A stretch of 64,000 nt of DNA from an uncultured Rikenellaceae bacterium (GCA_944325305.1 CALUZO010000003.1:1-64000), one strand, 5' to 3'; shown: positions 45,738-55,834, counted from the first letter of the stretch. Notes: generated by a model not told the origin, from the letters alone. Numbers and translations: made by a program.

Positions 45738-45882
45738 GTGAAAGGCGAGAGCAATCGCAGAAAGCCTCAGCTTTCGGAGAATGCCGAGCCGCATCCTGTA
45801 TTCTGCAAATATAGTGAAAGGCGAGAGCAATCGCAGAAAGCACCAGCTTTCGGAGAATGCCGAGCCGCATCCTATATTCTAC
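45731..45882. repeat. Two tandem 76-bp direct repeats (dispersed intergenic repeat family)
   Basis: Units 45731-45806 and 45807-45882 differ at about 4 of 76 positions, and a third partial start (AAATATA) follows at 45883. Each unit has an internal GAAAGC/GCTTTC hairpin and the shared core CCGAG-CGCATCCTG-ATTCTG. The core is also found at 57949-57978, 58024-58053 and near 60464-60479. Confidence 0.9.
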
Positions 45883-46001
45883 AAATATACGAAAAACAAG
45901 AATCAATATAGAGAGCTTGTTCACAAAGATCGCCGTGGAGACGTCATATCTGACACCGGCATACTCTAATCCCGAGACTATTTGCCATGAATGGACCGAC
46001 G

Positions 46002-47060
46002 TCAGAGGTTACAAGAAGAAGTATCCTGCATCTGCACATCCCCTCCGAAATACTCCATTGCAGAACGTCTGAAATGCGCGATGGTTTCAGCCATCGAAAC
46101 GAATGACTTCCCTCCGGCAGCATTCTTATGCCCTCCGCCCTGGAAATATTTGTTGGCAAACTTGCTTACATCGACATCTCCTTTAGAACGCAATGAGATA
46201 CGGATAAATTTCTTCGTCTCGATAAATGATGCCGATACCTCGAGCGTATGGACCGTAAGCGGGAAATTGACAAAACCTTCGCTGTCGCCTGGCTGGAAGT
46301 TAAACTTCCGCAATTCATTCTCCTTAAGCGCGATATATGCGACACCGATATCTCCGGCCTTGAATGTTTCCATCTTATTGATTGCAAACCCCAACAGACG
46401 AAGCCTGTCCTCTGTAAAGCTGTTGTAAACACACGAATGTATCGCAGCCACGTCCACGCCTTTTTCGACCAGGGAGGCTACCGCACGAAACAACTCAGGA
46501 GTCAGATTACTGAAGGCGAAATTCCCCGTATCGGTCATCATTCCAACATAAAGGTTATCACCCATCTTTTTTGTAATGGCCGTAGTACCCTCGAGTTGCT
46601 CGATCAATTCGTAAACGAGAAACGAAGTGGACGAACTGTCCGGATAGGAGAATATGAGGTCGAAACCTGCCGATGGATTCAGGTGATGGTCTATCAGTAC
46701 GATCTTTGCGGTTTCATTCGCCGTAATGGCGTCCGACAAGCGCTCGAGACGGGTTATCTGGTTGAAGTCGAGGCAAAATATTATCTCCGCCTCGCTTATT
46801 TTCCTTGCGGTAGAACCGTCCTCGTCATACTTGAAGACTTTCAGTTGTTCGATGCCTGGCATCCATTCCAGAAAACTTGGATAGCGGTTCGGCACGACGC
46901 ATGTAACGTCGTGACCTTTGCTCTCGAGCAATTCGCCCCATGCCAACGAAGAGCCTATGGCATCCCCATCGGGATTGGTATGGGTTACTATAACTATACG
47001 CTGTGGTCCCGAGTCTATCAGTTCCCGCAATCTGGCCGTTTTATCCGTCCCAATTTTCAT
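46002..47060 (-). CDS. nrnA: Bifunctional oligoribonuclease / pAp phosphatase (DHH-DHHA1)
   Basis: A DHH-family phosphoesterase of about 352 aa with start at 47060 (MKIGTDKTAR) rather than the 8-codon longer 47084. Motifs: VTHTNPDGDAIGS (I), FCLDFNQ (II), IVLIDHHLNPSAG (DHH, III) and the C-terminal DHHA1 glycine box KYFQGGGHKNAAGG. It degrades nanoRNA and pAp in cells lacking Orn. It stands alone, upstream of the repeat region; a near-consensus TATCTTTA box lies at 47113-47120. Confidence 0.92.
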   Translation of the reverse strand: MKIGTDKTARLRELIDSGPQRIVIVTHTNPDGDAIGSSLAWGELLESKGHDVTCVVPNRYPSFLEWMPGIEQLKVFKYDEDGSTARKISEAEIIFCLDFNQITRLERLSDAITANETAKIVLIDHHLNPSAGFDLIFSYPDSSSTSFLVYELIEQLEGTTAITKKMGDNLYVGMMTDTGNFAFSNLTPELFRAVASLVEKGVDVAAIHSCVYNSFTEDRLRLLGFAINKMETFKAGDIGVAYIALKENELRKFNFQPGDSEGFVNFPLTVHTLEVSASFIETKKFIRISLRSKGDVDVSKFANKYFQGGGHKNAAGGKSFVSMAETIAHFRRSAMEYFGGDVQMQDTSSCNL

Positions 47061-47200
47061 CCTGCGCCTTTTAAGAAACAACAAATCCCCTCATGCAGAG
47101 GCCTATTATTTAAAGATAATAAAAACAGGTCTTCCTCCGACAGAAAGGGCCCATAAATTAACACAAATTTTTTATCTCGTCATAAAAGGTCTGTCAGAGA

Positions 47201-48079
47201 TCAATAATATTTCACATCGGAACCAGTGATGGCCGAAAGCAGGTTATTCGCTACCGAACTGGTCCCGATACGGAAAAGCGACGGATTCAACCATTCATCA
47301 CCAAGAACCGTTTCGACTATACTGTAATACATCAATACATTTTCAGCAGTCCGGATGCCGCCTGCCGCCTTAAAACCGACCTTTTTCCCGGTATTCTTAT
47401 AATAATCGCGGATAGCGCCGCAAATAATAGCTGCGGCTTCTGGTGTCGCCGCGGGTGCAACCTTCCCGGTAGAGGTTTTGACAAAATCGGCACCGGCATG
47501 CATAGCTGTCAAGGCTGCAAATCTTATAGTATCCGGATCGGCGAGCAAACCCGACTCTATAATAACTTTCAGGGTTATGTCATCGCTCACCTCTTCGCGT
47601 ATGATCTCTATTTCGCTGCCCGCTTCATCGAATTCGCCTGACAGCACCTCACCCACATTCATGACTATGTCGACCTCATCGGCTCCATTTTCCACCGCCA
47701 TAGCCGCTTCGAGCATCTTGACTTCGAGATAGGTCTGGGAAGCGGGGAAACCTCCGACAACGCTGGCGATTCGGATATCCGAATCGCCCAAACCGACACC
47801 GACGGTCTCCACGAACGAAGGATAGACGCAGACTGCAGCAACATCGGGTATATCCGGGAATGACAACCTTTGTCCGGCGACTTTCCCCGTTAGTTCCTCG
47901 ATCGAAGACTGGGAATCGGTCGGCTCGAGCGTAGTAAGGTCTATGCATCCGTAGCATCTCTTCAGAACATCGGGAGACATATGCTTCTGGACCAAATTCC
48001 GGGCCTTCTCCACAACGGCAGCAGCACTGTCCCTTTCCGGCACATGCCCGTAGCGTTTCAATATATTAGCGCATTCCAT
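47201..48079 (-). CDS. deoC: Deoxyribose-phosphate aldolase
   Basis: A 292-aa class I aldolase splitting deoxyribose 5-phosphate into glyceraldehyde 3-phosphate and acetaldehyde in deoxynucleoside breakdown. The start is the ATG at 48079 (MECANILKRY); the open frame to 48199 has a non-homologous extension. The Schiff-base lysine is in FVKTSTGK, the proton relay region is VGFKAAGGIRT, and CIDLTTLEPTDS marks the N-terminal aldolase motif. It ends about 140 nt before nrnA and has no close partner. Confidence 0.92.
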   Translation of the reverse strand: MECANILKRYGHVPERDSAAAVVEKARNLVQKHMSPDVLKRCYGCIDLTTLEPTDSQSSIEELTGKVAGQRLSFPDIPDVAAVCVYPSFVETVGVGLGDSDIRIASVVGGFPASQTYLEVKMLEAAMAVENGADEVDIVMNVGEVLSGEFDEAGSEIEIIREEVSDDITLKVIIESGLLADPDTIRFAALTAMHAGADFVKTSTGKVAPAATPEAAAIICGAIRDYYKNTGKKVGFKAAGGIRTAENVLMYYSIVETVLGDEWLNPSLFRIGTSSVANNLLSAITGSDVKYY

Positions 48080-48204
48080 CGTATTCGTTTTTACGTTCGC
48101 AAGATAACGATTTTTTATGAAAGCCAGTCCCTTCCATGCAACCTTACGCAAGTTCATTTCCCCGATCAACGTCTGCATACACGAGCATGTATCCGGCACA
48201 TGTC

Positions 48205-48240
48205 AAAAAAATAAGGCTCCGAACGGAGCCTTATTTTTTT
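48205..48240 (-). terminator. Terminator of the TPR lipoprotein gene
   Basis: ATAAGGCTCC/GGAGCCTTAT stem with a GAAC loop, flanked by A- and T-runs, so it can act in both directions between this gene and deoC. Confidence 0.9.
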
Positions 48241-48254
48241 GTAACTCTTGGTTA

Positions 48255-49925
48255 TTAGAGAGCCTGGAATTCGCTGTTAGAGAAGAGTTTTGCGAATTCG
48301 ATATCGTTCTTGGCCCTTGCAGCAAGATCTTTGTCTTTGCTGACTGCGCTCTTAAGGTTGCGGAGAGCGGCATTGGTGTCGCCTTCCCTCATTGCGATGA
48401 TAGCGCGAACGTAATCTGCATCAGCGGTTGCCACATTTCCGAGAGCTGCTTTGGCACGTGCAACGTTACCGTTAGCGAGTTCTGCAACTGCCAGGTTGTA
48501 TCCCTGGAGACCTGCTGCAGCATTGGTATTGCCTTCGAGAACCTGAACAAGCGCTTTGTTGGCATTTGCATCGGCAGTATTGAGCGGCTGGAGATATTTC
48601 TTGGCTTCTTCTATATTGCCTTCTGCAAGTGCAACGAGGCCGAGGTTATTGCTGATTGCCGGATCGTTGCTGAGTTTGGCAGCCTGCTGGAGTGCGCTCT
48701 TAGCCTGACGGAAATCGCCTTCGCTAATAAGAACAACACCGAGGTTGTTGTAAGCGCGTGCATCCTTGAATTTGTCAGCAGCTTTCTTATAAATCGTAGC
48801 CTTTGTTGCATTGTCTTCGAAAAGGGTAGCGGAGAACAGAAGTTCTTCAACGTTGAGCGAGTTGATATTTTCTTTCACTGCGCTGCGGAGTTCCGCGTCG
48901 GTTTTACCCTGGATGTCGGCAGAAGCAACCAACTGAGTGCGACGAAGCTGCGGAAGAATTTCTTTCTTGAGTACTTCGAATACCGAAGACATGTTCTTGA
49001 TTTCCTGATCCCTCTGAACGGGAGAAGAATAGAGACTCAATACCTGGAGAATAAGGTCTTTGTCAGGTATATCGGAAGCTTCAACGAGAATCTTGAAACC
49101 TTCCCAGTCTTCACCGTAAGCTGCTACGTCATAACCTACGTTAACGTCTTTCAGTTGTTTGCTGATAGCGTCTTTACCGGTATTGCTACGATTCTTGGAA
49201 AGTTTGTCGTTGAAATCAACCGGACCGTCAGGAGAAGCATAACCTTTAGCCTGGATGTTACCGAGCGATACGCGGTCTTTATTCTGGTTTTCGCGAACGA
49301 ATTCTTCGAGAAGTTTAATCTGAGAGTCGTCGAGAGCCTTAGGCCTTACAACTGCACTGTTGATCAGGTACATGATGTCGGCATCCTGCTGGATGGTAGT
49401 AACCCTCTTGAAGTTGTCGGGCATGATAGATGCGTTGTTCGATTCGTTAAGAAGTCCCAATACATTGCTGATACCCTGAGCTACAGGAACGGATGCAAAA
49501 GTCATGAAGTCTGCGGTAGCACAGCATTTAACGTCGAAACGGAGTTCGAGAGTAGAGATGGCAGCCCTGCTGTCATACGGGAAAACTACGGTCTGCGAGT
49601 AAGAACCGCCGTTCTTAGTCGAAAGAACCTGGTAGTTGTCTTTCACAGCTTGGCCCTGCAAGAACTTGGGAGTACCTGCAATTTCGCCGCCTTTGAATAC
49701 AAGAACAGGGGTTACCCTTACGATTGCATTCTTGTTCATGAAGCGTCCCGGGAATTCGACTTTAATGTCGGCAGTAACCTTATTACCTTTCAAGATGAGC
49801 ATCTCAGGCGTAGCGGACATTTTAACTTCGCTAATCTTCTTAGCCATCTTGTTATAACAGCCACAACCTGCCAGCATGACAGTCATCGCGGTAAGAAGCA
49901 AACTTACCTTTAAGAATCTTTTCAT
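48255..49925 (-). CDS. OmpA-like/TPR lipoprotein, probable major envelope protein
   Basis: A 556-aa lipoprotein starting at 49925 (MKRFLKVS). The lipobox is MLAGC (cysteine 21). An N-terminal beta domain (about 30-150), then an OmpA-like peptidoglycan-binding-type segment (about 185-330, IQAKGYASPDGPVDFNDKLSKNRS), and at least three TPR-like repeats (about 395-540, such as ARAYNNLGVVLISEGDFRQAKSAL and AISNNLGLVALAEGNIEEAKKYL). The codon use favours GTT, GCT and AAG, unlike its neighbours, suggesting high expression. A full TATATTTG promoter lies about 74 nt upstream and a strong terminator follows, so it is a strongly expressed single gene. Function unknown; envelope-stabilising role is inference. 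Confidence 0.8.
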   Translation of the reverse strand: MKRFLKVSLLLTAMTVMLAGCGCYNKMAKKISEVKMSATPEMLILKGNKVTADIKVEFPGRFMNKNAIVRVTPVLVFKGGEIAGTPKFLQGQAVKDNYQVLSTKNGGSYSQTVVFPYDSRAAISTLELRFDVKCCATADFMTFASVPVAQGISNVLGLLNESNNASIMPDNFKRVTTIQQDADIMYLINSAVVRPKALDDSQIKLLEEFVRENQNKDRVSLGNIQAKGYASPDGPVDFNDKLSKNRSNTGKDAISKQLKDVNVGYDVAAYGEDWEGFKILVEASDIPDKDLILQVLSLYSSPVQRDQEIKNMSSVFEVLKKEILPQLRRTQLVASADIQGKTDAELRSAVKENINSLNVEELLFSATLFEDNATKATIYKKAADKFKDARAYNNLGVVLISEGDFRQAKSALQQAAKLSNDPAISNNLGLVALAEGNIEEAKKYLQPLNTADANANKALVQVLEGNTNAAAGLQGYNLAVAELANGNVARAKAALGNVATADADYVRAIIAMREGDTNAALRNLKSAVSKDKDLAARAKNDIEFAKLFSNSEFQAL

Positions 49926-50308
49926 AATCAAACTGTTAATTAAATTAATATTAGTTTCAAATTTTTCTCCGTTAGTTTGTGCATAATTAACGCAATGACA
50001 AATATATGAATAAATATCAAATATTAAACGCCTTAACCTCAATTTATTTAACCTGCAGTCGTCAACTGCCAAATTGAGACATTGCTCGATAATTTTTTGA
50101 TAGCCCTCAAAAATAGTACCGCATTCCTATTTTAGGACATTGCTCTGCCATAAATCTATCAAATTCACGGCATAAACGACCAACATCCATGTCGCGGCAT
50201 TTTCTGCCGATGCAGCGTATTCCAGGCCCAATATTCACATATTTGCCATTCTGCGGGATCGGGGGAGACCACAATGCCCCATATCCTGAGACATTGATAT
50301 AACCCTTG
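49926..50308. other. 383-nt intergenic region before the TPR lipoprotein gene
   Basis: Holds two minus-strand -7 boxes (TATATTTG 49999-50006; TATTTTTG 50108-50115). The rest, between pnp and 50116, contains no gene or RNA I can name; a 91-codon minus-strand frame (50107-50382) runs into pnp and is not supported. Confidence 0.4.
49999..50006 (-). promoter_or_regulatory. Promoter -7 element of the TPR lipoprotein gene
   Basis: TATATTTG on the minus strand, 74 nt before the ATG at 49925, in an AT-rich stretch. Confidence 0.6.
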
Positions 50309-52450
50309 CTACTTCTTGTTTCCCTCGGATTTAGGCAAAAGGACTTTGCGCGAGAGTTTGAGCTTGTTGGTCTTCGGATCAACGCCGATAAGTTTAACCT
50401 CTATCTCGTCGCCCTCCTTCAAACCGGTAGACTCCATGGTTTCGAAACGCTTGTGATCTATCTCTGATATATGCAGCAAGGCATCTTTGCCGGGAAGTAT
50501 TTCAACGAATGCCCCGAACGGTACGATGGTCTTGATTTTCCCCTTGTAGATCTCTCCGACCTCAGGGACTGCAACGATAGCCTTGATACGCCTCTGAGCG
50601 ATCTCGAGAGCCTGCTGGTCGTTAGAGAATATATCTACGATACCTATCTGTTTGTCAGTGTCTTCAGTGATCGTGACAGTAGCTCCGGACTGTTTCTGTA
50701 TGTCCTGAATGATCTTGCCGCCGGGGCCGATAACGGCACCGATGAATTCGCTCGGTATGATCATCTGGACTATGCGAGGCACGAACGGACGGAAGTCGGC
50801 ACGCGGCTCGGCTATGGTTTCCTTGAGAATATTCAGTATGTAGAGGCGTCCCTGACGGGCCTGTTCGAGCGCCTGTGCCAAAACTTCGTACGATAGACCG
50901 TCGACCTTTATGTCCATCTGGGTTGCAGTGATACCGTCTGCGGTACCTGTAACCTTGAAGTCCATATCGCCCAGATGGTCTTCGTCGCCGAGGATATCCG
51001 AAAGAATGGCAAATTTATCGCCCTCCGCTATGAGCCCCATGGCGATACCCGAAACGTGCTTTTTCATCTTGACACCGCAGTCCATGAGTGCGAGCGTACC
51101 TGCGCAGACCGTTGCCATCGAAGACGACCCGTTCGATTCGAGAATGTCAGAAACGACACGGACTGCATATGGGTTTTCAGTGCCGATCGGGACCATCGGT
51201 TTGAGTGCTCTCCAAGCAAGGTTTCCGTGACCTATTTCGCGTCGCGATGTTCCGCGCGAAGCCTTTGCCTCGCCTGTCGAGAAGGGAGGGAAGTTATAGT
51301 GGAGAACGAACTGTTCGCTACCCTGCACGAGAACTTCGTCCTTCATCTTTTCATCCATCTTGGTTCCGAGAGTGACTGTTGCAAGTGCCTGTGTTTCACC
51401 GCGCGTAAAGATCGCCGAGCCGTGAGCTGCGGGCAGGTAACCGACTTCGCACCATATCGGGCGTATCTGGTCTGTTTTTCGACCGTCGAGGCGCACGCCC
51501 TCGTTGAGAATCATGGCACGCATGGCCTTTTTCAACACGTCGTCGTGGAAATAGCGTTTAACGAGCAGACTCTTTTCAGTGCGCTCCTCTTCGCTCATCG
51601 AGGCCATGAACTCTTCTTCTATGGCGTCGAACTTTTCCGAACGTTCGTGTTTCGAACTCATGCTCTTGGCCACCTCGTAAACCTTATCGTAGGTGGCATC
51701 TATCACGCGCTGGCGAAGCTCTTCGTCGTTCTTTTCGTGGCAATAGGTGCGTTTTACGTCCTTACCCAGCTCTTTGCTGAGTTCCATTTGTGCGACGCAC
51801 TGTTTTTTGATCTCTTCGTGAGCGACCTTGATGGCTTCGAGCATTTCGCTTTCCGAGACTTCAAGCATTTCGCCTTCGACCATCATGATATTGTCATACG
51901 TAGCAGCGACGATAAGGTCGATGTCCACGTTCTTCATCTGTGAGAAGTTCGGGTTTATAACCCACTGGCCGTCGATACGGGCAACCCTGACTTCCGATAC
52001 GGGACCTGCGAATGGTATATCCGAAACAGCAAGAGCGGCAGAAGCGGCAAGGCCTGCGAGAGCATCGGGCTGAATATCCCTGTCGGCCGAAATAAGCGTA
52101 ACGTTCACGAAAACTTCCGCATGGTAATCCGACGGGAAAAGCGGACGGAGCGCCCTGTCTATGAGTCGTGCCACGAGAATCTCGCTGTCGTTTGGACGAG
52201 CTTCTCTTTTGAGAAAGCCTCCGGGATAGCGGCCTGCGGCTGCATATTTCTCCTTGTAATCAACCGAAAGAGGCATGAAATCCGCATCCTCTTTGGCATC
52301 CTTTGCTGCGACAACAGTCGCCAGGAGCATGGTATCTCCCATTTTAACCACTACGGCACCATCCGCCTGTTTGGCGAGTTTGCCGGTCGAGATCGAAACC
52401 TCACGTCCGTCCGTGAGCTGAATCGTCTTAACTGTTTCGTTGTACATCAT
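50309..52450 (-). CDS. pnp: Polyribonucleotide nucleotidyltransferase (PNPase)
   Basis: A 713-aa phosphorolytic 3'-exonuclease: two RNase PH domains ([33 protein letters not shown]), the helical linker, a KH domain ([18 protein letters not shown]) and an S1 domain ([19 protein letters not shown]). The start is taken at 52450 (MMYNETVK); the open frame to 52690 runs into the rpsO terminator and has no homology. It is the gene after rpsO, an arrangement kept across bacteria, with a terminator between the two. The segment 52451-52675 is probably an untranslated leader. Confidence 0.95.
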   Translation of the reverse strand: MMYNETVKTIQLTDGREVSISTGKLAKQADGAVVVKMGDTMLLATVVAAKDAKEDADFMPLSVDYKEKYAAAGRYPGGFLKREARPNDSEILVARLIDRALRPLFPSDYHAEVFVNVTLISADRDIQPDALAGLAASAALAVSDIPFAGPVSEVRVARIDGQWVINPNFSQMKNVDIDLIVAATYDNIMMVEGEMLEVSESEMLEAIKVAHEEIKKQCVAQMELSKELGKDVKRTYCHEKNDEELRQRVIDATYDKVYEVAKSMSSKHERSEKFDAIEEEFMASMSEEERTEKSLLVKRYFHDDVLKKAMRAMILNEGVRLDGRKTDQIRPIWCEVGYLPAAHGSAIFTRGETQALATVTLGTKMDEKMKDEVLVQGSEQFVLHYNFPPFSTGEAKASRGTSRREIGHGNLAWRALKPMVPIGTENPYAVRVVSDILESNGSSSMATVCAGTLALMDCGVKMKKHVSGIAMGLIAEGDKFAILSDILGDEDHLGDMDFKVTGTADGITATQMDIKVDGLSYEVLAQALEQARQGRLYILNILKETIAEPRADFRPFVPRIVQMIIPSEFIGAVIGPGGKIIQDIQKQSGATVTITEDTDKQIGIVDIFSNDQQALEIAQRRIKAIVAVPEVGEIYKGKIKTIVPFGAFVEILPGKDALLHISEIDHKRFETMESTGLKEGDEIEVKLIGVDPKTNKLKLSRKVLLPKSEGNKK

Positions 52451-52675
52451 AATTTTATCTTCTTTTACATCCTGTGTCATTCGAACATGTCGGCTTACTT
52501 GTTTGCCGGATCCATCCCGTCCGGCAGCCGGCTGCGGTTTCAATCGGCGGACCCATCTGCATGCAGCGGATTCACTGCGTTGCACATCAAACTTCTTACC
52601 GCCTTTTTCACTCCATGTTTCGTTTCGAACCCGCTCCATGACCCCGCCAGTCGTTTTGCGACATACCGGAATCTT

Positions 52676-52715
52676 AAAAAGCAAAGGCAATCCTTTGAGA
52701 GAAATTGCCTTTGCT
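52676..52715 (-). terminator. Terminator/attenuator between rpsO and pnp
   Basis: Twelve-bp arms AGCAAAGGCAAT and ATTGCCTTTGCT (52680-52691, 52704-52715), followed on the minus strand by TTTTTAAG. In E. coli the same place carries an RNase III site and partial terminator; here it lies 24 nt past the rpsO stop. Confidence 0.85.
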
Positions 52716-52738
52716 CTGGTTTTACGGTAACCGTTCGT

Positions 52739-53011
52739 TTATCGCCTGAGGCCGAGAGCCTTGACTATGGCCCTGTACCTTTCGATGTCTACCTGTTTCA
52801 GATAGTCCAACATTTTACGACGTTTACCGACGAGACGCAGAAGCGCACGCTGTGTGCCGTAGTCATGCTTGTTGGATTTGAGGTGTTCCGTAAGGTGGAC
52901 GATACGGTAGGTGAACAACGCAATCTGACCTTCGGGAGAACCAGTGTCGGTTTTCGATTTCCCGTACTGTCCGAAAATTTCCTGTTTTTTTTCAGCGCTT
53001 AAATAGCTCAT
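52739..53011 (-). CDS. rpsO: 30S ribosomal protein S15
   Basis: A 90-aa ribosomal protein with the usual S15 motifs: [25 protein letters not shown] and the rRNA-binding [21 protein letters not shown]. Family length is 89. It has a full promoter at 53076-53083 and a leader of about 58 nt with an AAGGAGG sequence, and is followed by pnp. Confidence 0.98.
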   Translation of the reverse strand: MSYLSAEKKQEIFGQYGKSKTDTGSPEGQIALFTYRIVHLTEHLKSNKHDYGTQRALLRLVGKRRKMLDYLKQVDIERYRAIVKALGLRR

Positions 53012-53075
53012 AATCTTATTGTTATGGTTCCACTTTACGACAGATCCTCCTTACCGGATACTGCCAAAGCGTGCG

Positions 53076-53083
53076 CAAATGTA
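53076..53083 (-). promoter_or_regulatory. Promoter -7 element of rpsO
   Basis: TACATTTG on the minus strand with TTG 20 nt upstream, a full consensus match. Confidence 0.75.
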
Positions 53084-53154
53084 ATTCATTTTTAGTTATA
53101 AACCAACATATTAGCATTTTTTTTGAGCACTTCAGCGCATCCCCGATAAATTCT

Positions 53155-53162
53155 TATCTTTG
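53155..53162 (+). promoter_or_regulatory. Promoter -7 element of the nfeD gene
   Basis: TATCTTTG, 30 nt before the ATG at 53193. Divergent with the rpsO promoter. Confidence 0.65.
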
Positions 53163-53192
53163 TGAGTGATAACAATCAAGACCCATACCAAA

Positions 53193-54719
53193 ATGAAAGG
53201 CTTGGCATCCTTCGTAATTTTATTGTCAACTCTGATGCCGTCAGTCATCTCGGGCGATATTTTACCGCTGTCAGACACAGTACAGAATGGCAAGGCCGCA
53301 GAAAAGCGGCAATCCGTTACAGATTCGGTTCCCGTATCGGGTTTCGAATCTGTAACGACCGTCCAGGCACCTCAGGCTAACGACATCACAAAAAAGGTAT
53401 ATCTTTTCCCGATCCGCGAGAACATACTCCCCTCAACCCAGCGGCTGGTTGAGAAATGCCTTGACGAAGCGACTGCCGTCCGGGCCGATTATGTCGTCAT
53501 CGACATGAATACCTATGGCGGCGTAGTGGATGCGGCCGACAGGATACGCACAGCCATACTGCATTATCCGAAACCGGTTTACGTATTCATAAACAACCAG
53601 GCGGCGAGCGCAGGAGCACTCATTGCCATTGCTGCCGACAGCATCTACATGCGCGACGGGGCGAGCATCGGGTCGGCCACGGTAGTGAATCAGCAGGGCG
53701 AAGTCGTGGCCGACAAATACCAGAGTTTCATGCGCGGCATGATGCGTGCCACAGCCGAAGCTCACGGCAAAGTAATCGACATGGTATCCGACGGCGATAC
53801 GGTGTGGCGCTGGTTCCGCGACCCGCGGATCGCCGAAGCAATGGTCGATCCCACGATAACCATTCCGGGACTTGTCGACAGTACGAAAGTTTTGGCCTTC
53901 TCGCCGGGAGAGGCAATAGAGTGGCACTATTGCGAAGGACGCGCACAATCGGTCGGAGAAGTACTCGAACTCGCCGGTGTGACCGATTACGAAATAACGG
54001 AATACAAACCCACCACGCTCGATAAAATACTCGGTTTCCTGACCAACCCTGCATTCCAGGCTATTCTCATCATGGTTATCATAGGCGGGATATACTTCGA
54101 GCTCCAGACTCCCGGCATCGGCTTTCCTCTCGTGGCAGCTATCGCAGGCGCCGTACTTTATTTCGCGCCGCTTTACCTCGAAGGTCTGGCCGCCCACTGG
54201 GAACTTCTCCTTTTCATAGCAGGTCTGGTACTTATAATCGTCGAGATATTCGTCACTCCCGGGTTCGGCGTGCTTGGTGTGCTCGGCATAATAAGCGTCG
54301 TGTTCGGACTCGCATTTGCCATGATAGACATAGACCTCCTGAAATACATACCATCGGGACAGATAAGTCTCGGCTATCTCTTGAGACCGGTGGGCCTTGT
54401 AATCCTTTCGGTAACGGTGGCGCTCGTGATCTCGGTCTGGTTGAGCAGGCGACTGCTGACAGGCGACTCCCTGCTTCGCAAAGCCGTGGTGCTGACATCG
54501 AACATGGATGTCGAGAAGGGTTATGTCTCCCACTCCATCGACCGCGACCTCGTAGGAAGGCATGGCACGGCCTTCACATCGCTCAGACCCTCGGGCAAGA
54601 TCGTTATAGACGACACATTCTACGAAGCTGCAGGTGAAAACGGACAATTCATAGACAAAGGTACGGAGGTAACCGTGGTACGCGATGAAGAAGGCATACT
54701 CTACTGCAAAGAGAAATAA
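53193..54719 (+). CDS. NfeD-family membrane-bound ClpP-class protease
   Basis: A 508-aa protein with a signal segment (MKGLASFVILLSTLM), a ClpP-like serine protease domain (about 70-240) with the nucleophile in NNQAASAGALIA and the oxyanion glycines in DMNTYGGVVDAADR, four to five membrane helices (about 280-430), and a C-terminal OB-fold NfeD domain (EKGYVSHSIDRDLVGRHGTAFTSLRPSGKI). Family proteases cut stomatin-like partners. The GTG at 53166 gives a longer frame that would begin at the promoter, so the ATG at 53193 is preferred. apbE follows after about 65 nt. Confidence 0.92.
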   Translation: MKGLASFVILLSTLMPSVISGDILPLSDTVQNGKAAEKRQSVTDSVPVSGFESVTTVQAPQANDITKKVYLFPIRENILPSTQRLVEKCLDEATAVRADYVVIDMNTYGGVVDAADRIRTAILHYPKPVYVFINNQAASAGALIAIAADSIYMRDGASIGSATVVNQQGEVVADKYQSFMRGMMRATAEAHGKVIDMVSDGDTVWRWFRDPRIAEAMVDPTITIPGLVDSTKVLAFSPGEAIEWHYCEGRAQSVGEVLELAGVTDYEITEYKPTTLDKILGFLTNPAFQAILIMVIIGGIYFELQTPGIGFPLVAAIAGAVLYFAPLYLEGLAAHWELLLFIAGLVLIIVEIFVTPGFGVLGVLGIISVVFGLAFAMIDIDLLKYIPSGQISLGYLLRPVGLVILSVTVALVISVWLSRRLLTGDSLLRKAVVLTSNMDVEKGYVSHSIDRDLVGRHGTAFTSLRPSGKIVIDDTFYEAAGENGQFIDKGTEVTVVRDEEGILYCKEK

Positions 54720-54785
54720 TACTATTTTTACCGCTGAATTTTAACGGCACAAGCCGAAGTGGCTTTGCCTCACACCAAAGAAATT

Positions 54786-55793
54786 ATGAGAAAACTGCTC
54801 GCAATCATCTCTCTCTCGGTCCTGTTCGTCTGCTGCGGCCAGAACCGGTCAAAATATGTCAGACTCGAAGGTTTCGCGTTGGGAACGACCTACTCTTTCA
54901 TCTTGCAGATGCACGATACGACAGGCTTGCAGAACGGCATAGACTCACTGTTCAAAACAATCGACATGTCGATGTCGGTGTTCAATCCCTCATCGCTTAT
55001 CAACAGGGTCAACAACAACATGACCGACAGCGTGGATCAGTTCATCGCCTACTGCATCTCGGTAGCACGAAAGGTAAGCGAAATAAGCGGAGGAGCCTAC
55101 GACATAACCGTCAAGCCCGTTACCGAGGCGCTCGGATATTCAGGCGGCAAGGTGCAGCAACACCCCAATATCGACTCCCTTCTGCAATATGTGGGTTACG
55201 ACAAGATAACCGTGACCGGGAACCGACTCTCGAAAGCCAACAGCGCAATGCAGATAGACCTCAACTCGGTTGCAAAAGGATATGCATGCGACCTTATGGG
55301 CGAATTCCTGGAAGATAAAGGCGTCGCCGACTACATTATCGAGATAGGGGGAGAGATATTCTGCAAGGGCAAAAGTCCGCGTGGAGGAGAATGGCGGATC
55401 GGAATCGACCGGCCCTCCGAAGGAAACATGATCCCCGGCAAAGAGCAACAGGCCACCATTTCGCTAAGCGGCAAGGGACTTGCGACATCCGGCAACTACC
55501 GCCAGTTCTACATCGACAGTTCGGGGCGCAAGGTTACGCATATCGTCGACGCACGAACCGGCAAAAGCGGACTGAGCGACGTGCTTTCGGCAACGGTGAT
55601 AGCACGCACATGTGCCGAGGCGGACGCAGCAGCTACCATGCTGACCATCGTTGGACTCGACCAGGCACAAAAATTGCTGGAACAACACAACGAATGGGAC
55701 GCGCTGCTGATATACGATGACGGCAAAGACGGATTTACGACCTATGCCACCGAGAACCTGCGCGGACAGCTCAACACCGAAAAGAAAAAATAA
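54786..55793 (+). CDS. apbE: FAD:protein FMN transferase, lipoprotein form
   Basis: A 335-aa ApbE. The signal peptide ends in a lipobox (LFVCCGQN). The family core is intact: FALGTTYSF, GAYDITVKPVTEALGY, QIDLNSVAKGYACD and IIEIGGEIFCKG, then the metal/FAD-binding threonine region HIVDARTGKSG. It attaches FMN to a threonine in NqrB/C or RnfG-type proteins. It probably begins at 54786 (MRKLLAI); the ATG at 54759 is the alternative. It shares a direction and short gap with nfeD and the lipid kinase, so the three likely form an operon. Confidence 0.93.
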   Translation: MRKLLAIISLSVLFVCCGQNRSKYVRLEGFALGTTYSFILQMHDTTGLQNGIDSLFKTIDMSMSVFNPSSLINRVNNNMTDSVDQFIAYCISVARKVSEISGGAYDITVKPVTEALGYSGGKVQQHPNIDSLLQYVGYDKITVTGNRLSKANSAMQIDLNSVAKGYACDLMGEFLEDKGVADYIIEIGGEIFCKGKSPRGGEWRIGIDRPSEGNMIPGKEQQATISLSGKGLATSGNYRQFYIDSSGRKVTHIVDARTGKSGLSDVLSATVIARTCAEADAAATMLTIVGLDQAQKLLEQHNEWDALLIYDDGKDGFTTYATENLRGQLNTEKKK

Positions 55794-55834
55794 CCATCGA
55801 AATACTCCTCCACAAACAGGAACCCATCATAACG

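Larger units (their letters stand above)
45656..46001. other. Intergenic region upstream of kdsA, occupied by tandem repeats
   Basis: Mostly made up of the two 76-bp repeat units described next. No gene is seen; short frames in it are repeat-derived. Confidence 0.5.

Noticed and set aside
45731..45882. CRISPR-like array
   Set aside because: Only two units, with no unique spacers between them; whole unit repeats, so it is a tandem repeat.
50016..50308. Possible 6S-like or other structured RNA before the TPR lipoprotein gene
   Set aside because: No convincing long rod structure or flanking RNA-gene signals could be seen.
50107..50382. 91-codon minus-strand frame overlapping the pnp end
   Set aside because: Starts inside pnp, has no family resemblance and no start signals.
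52451..52690. N-terminal extension of pnp
   Set aside because: Crosses the rpsO terminator and lacks PNPase similarity.
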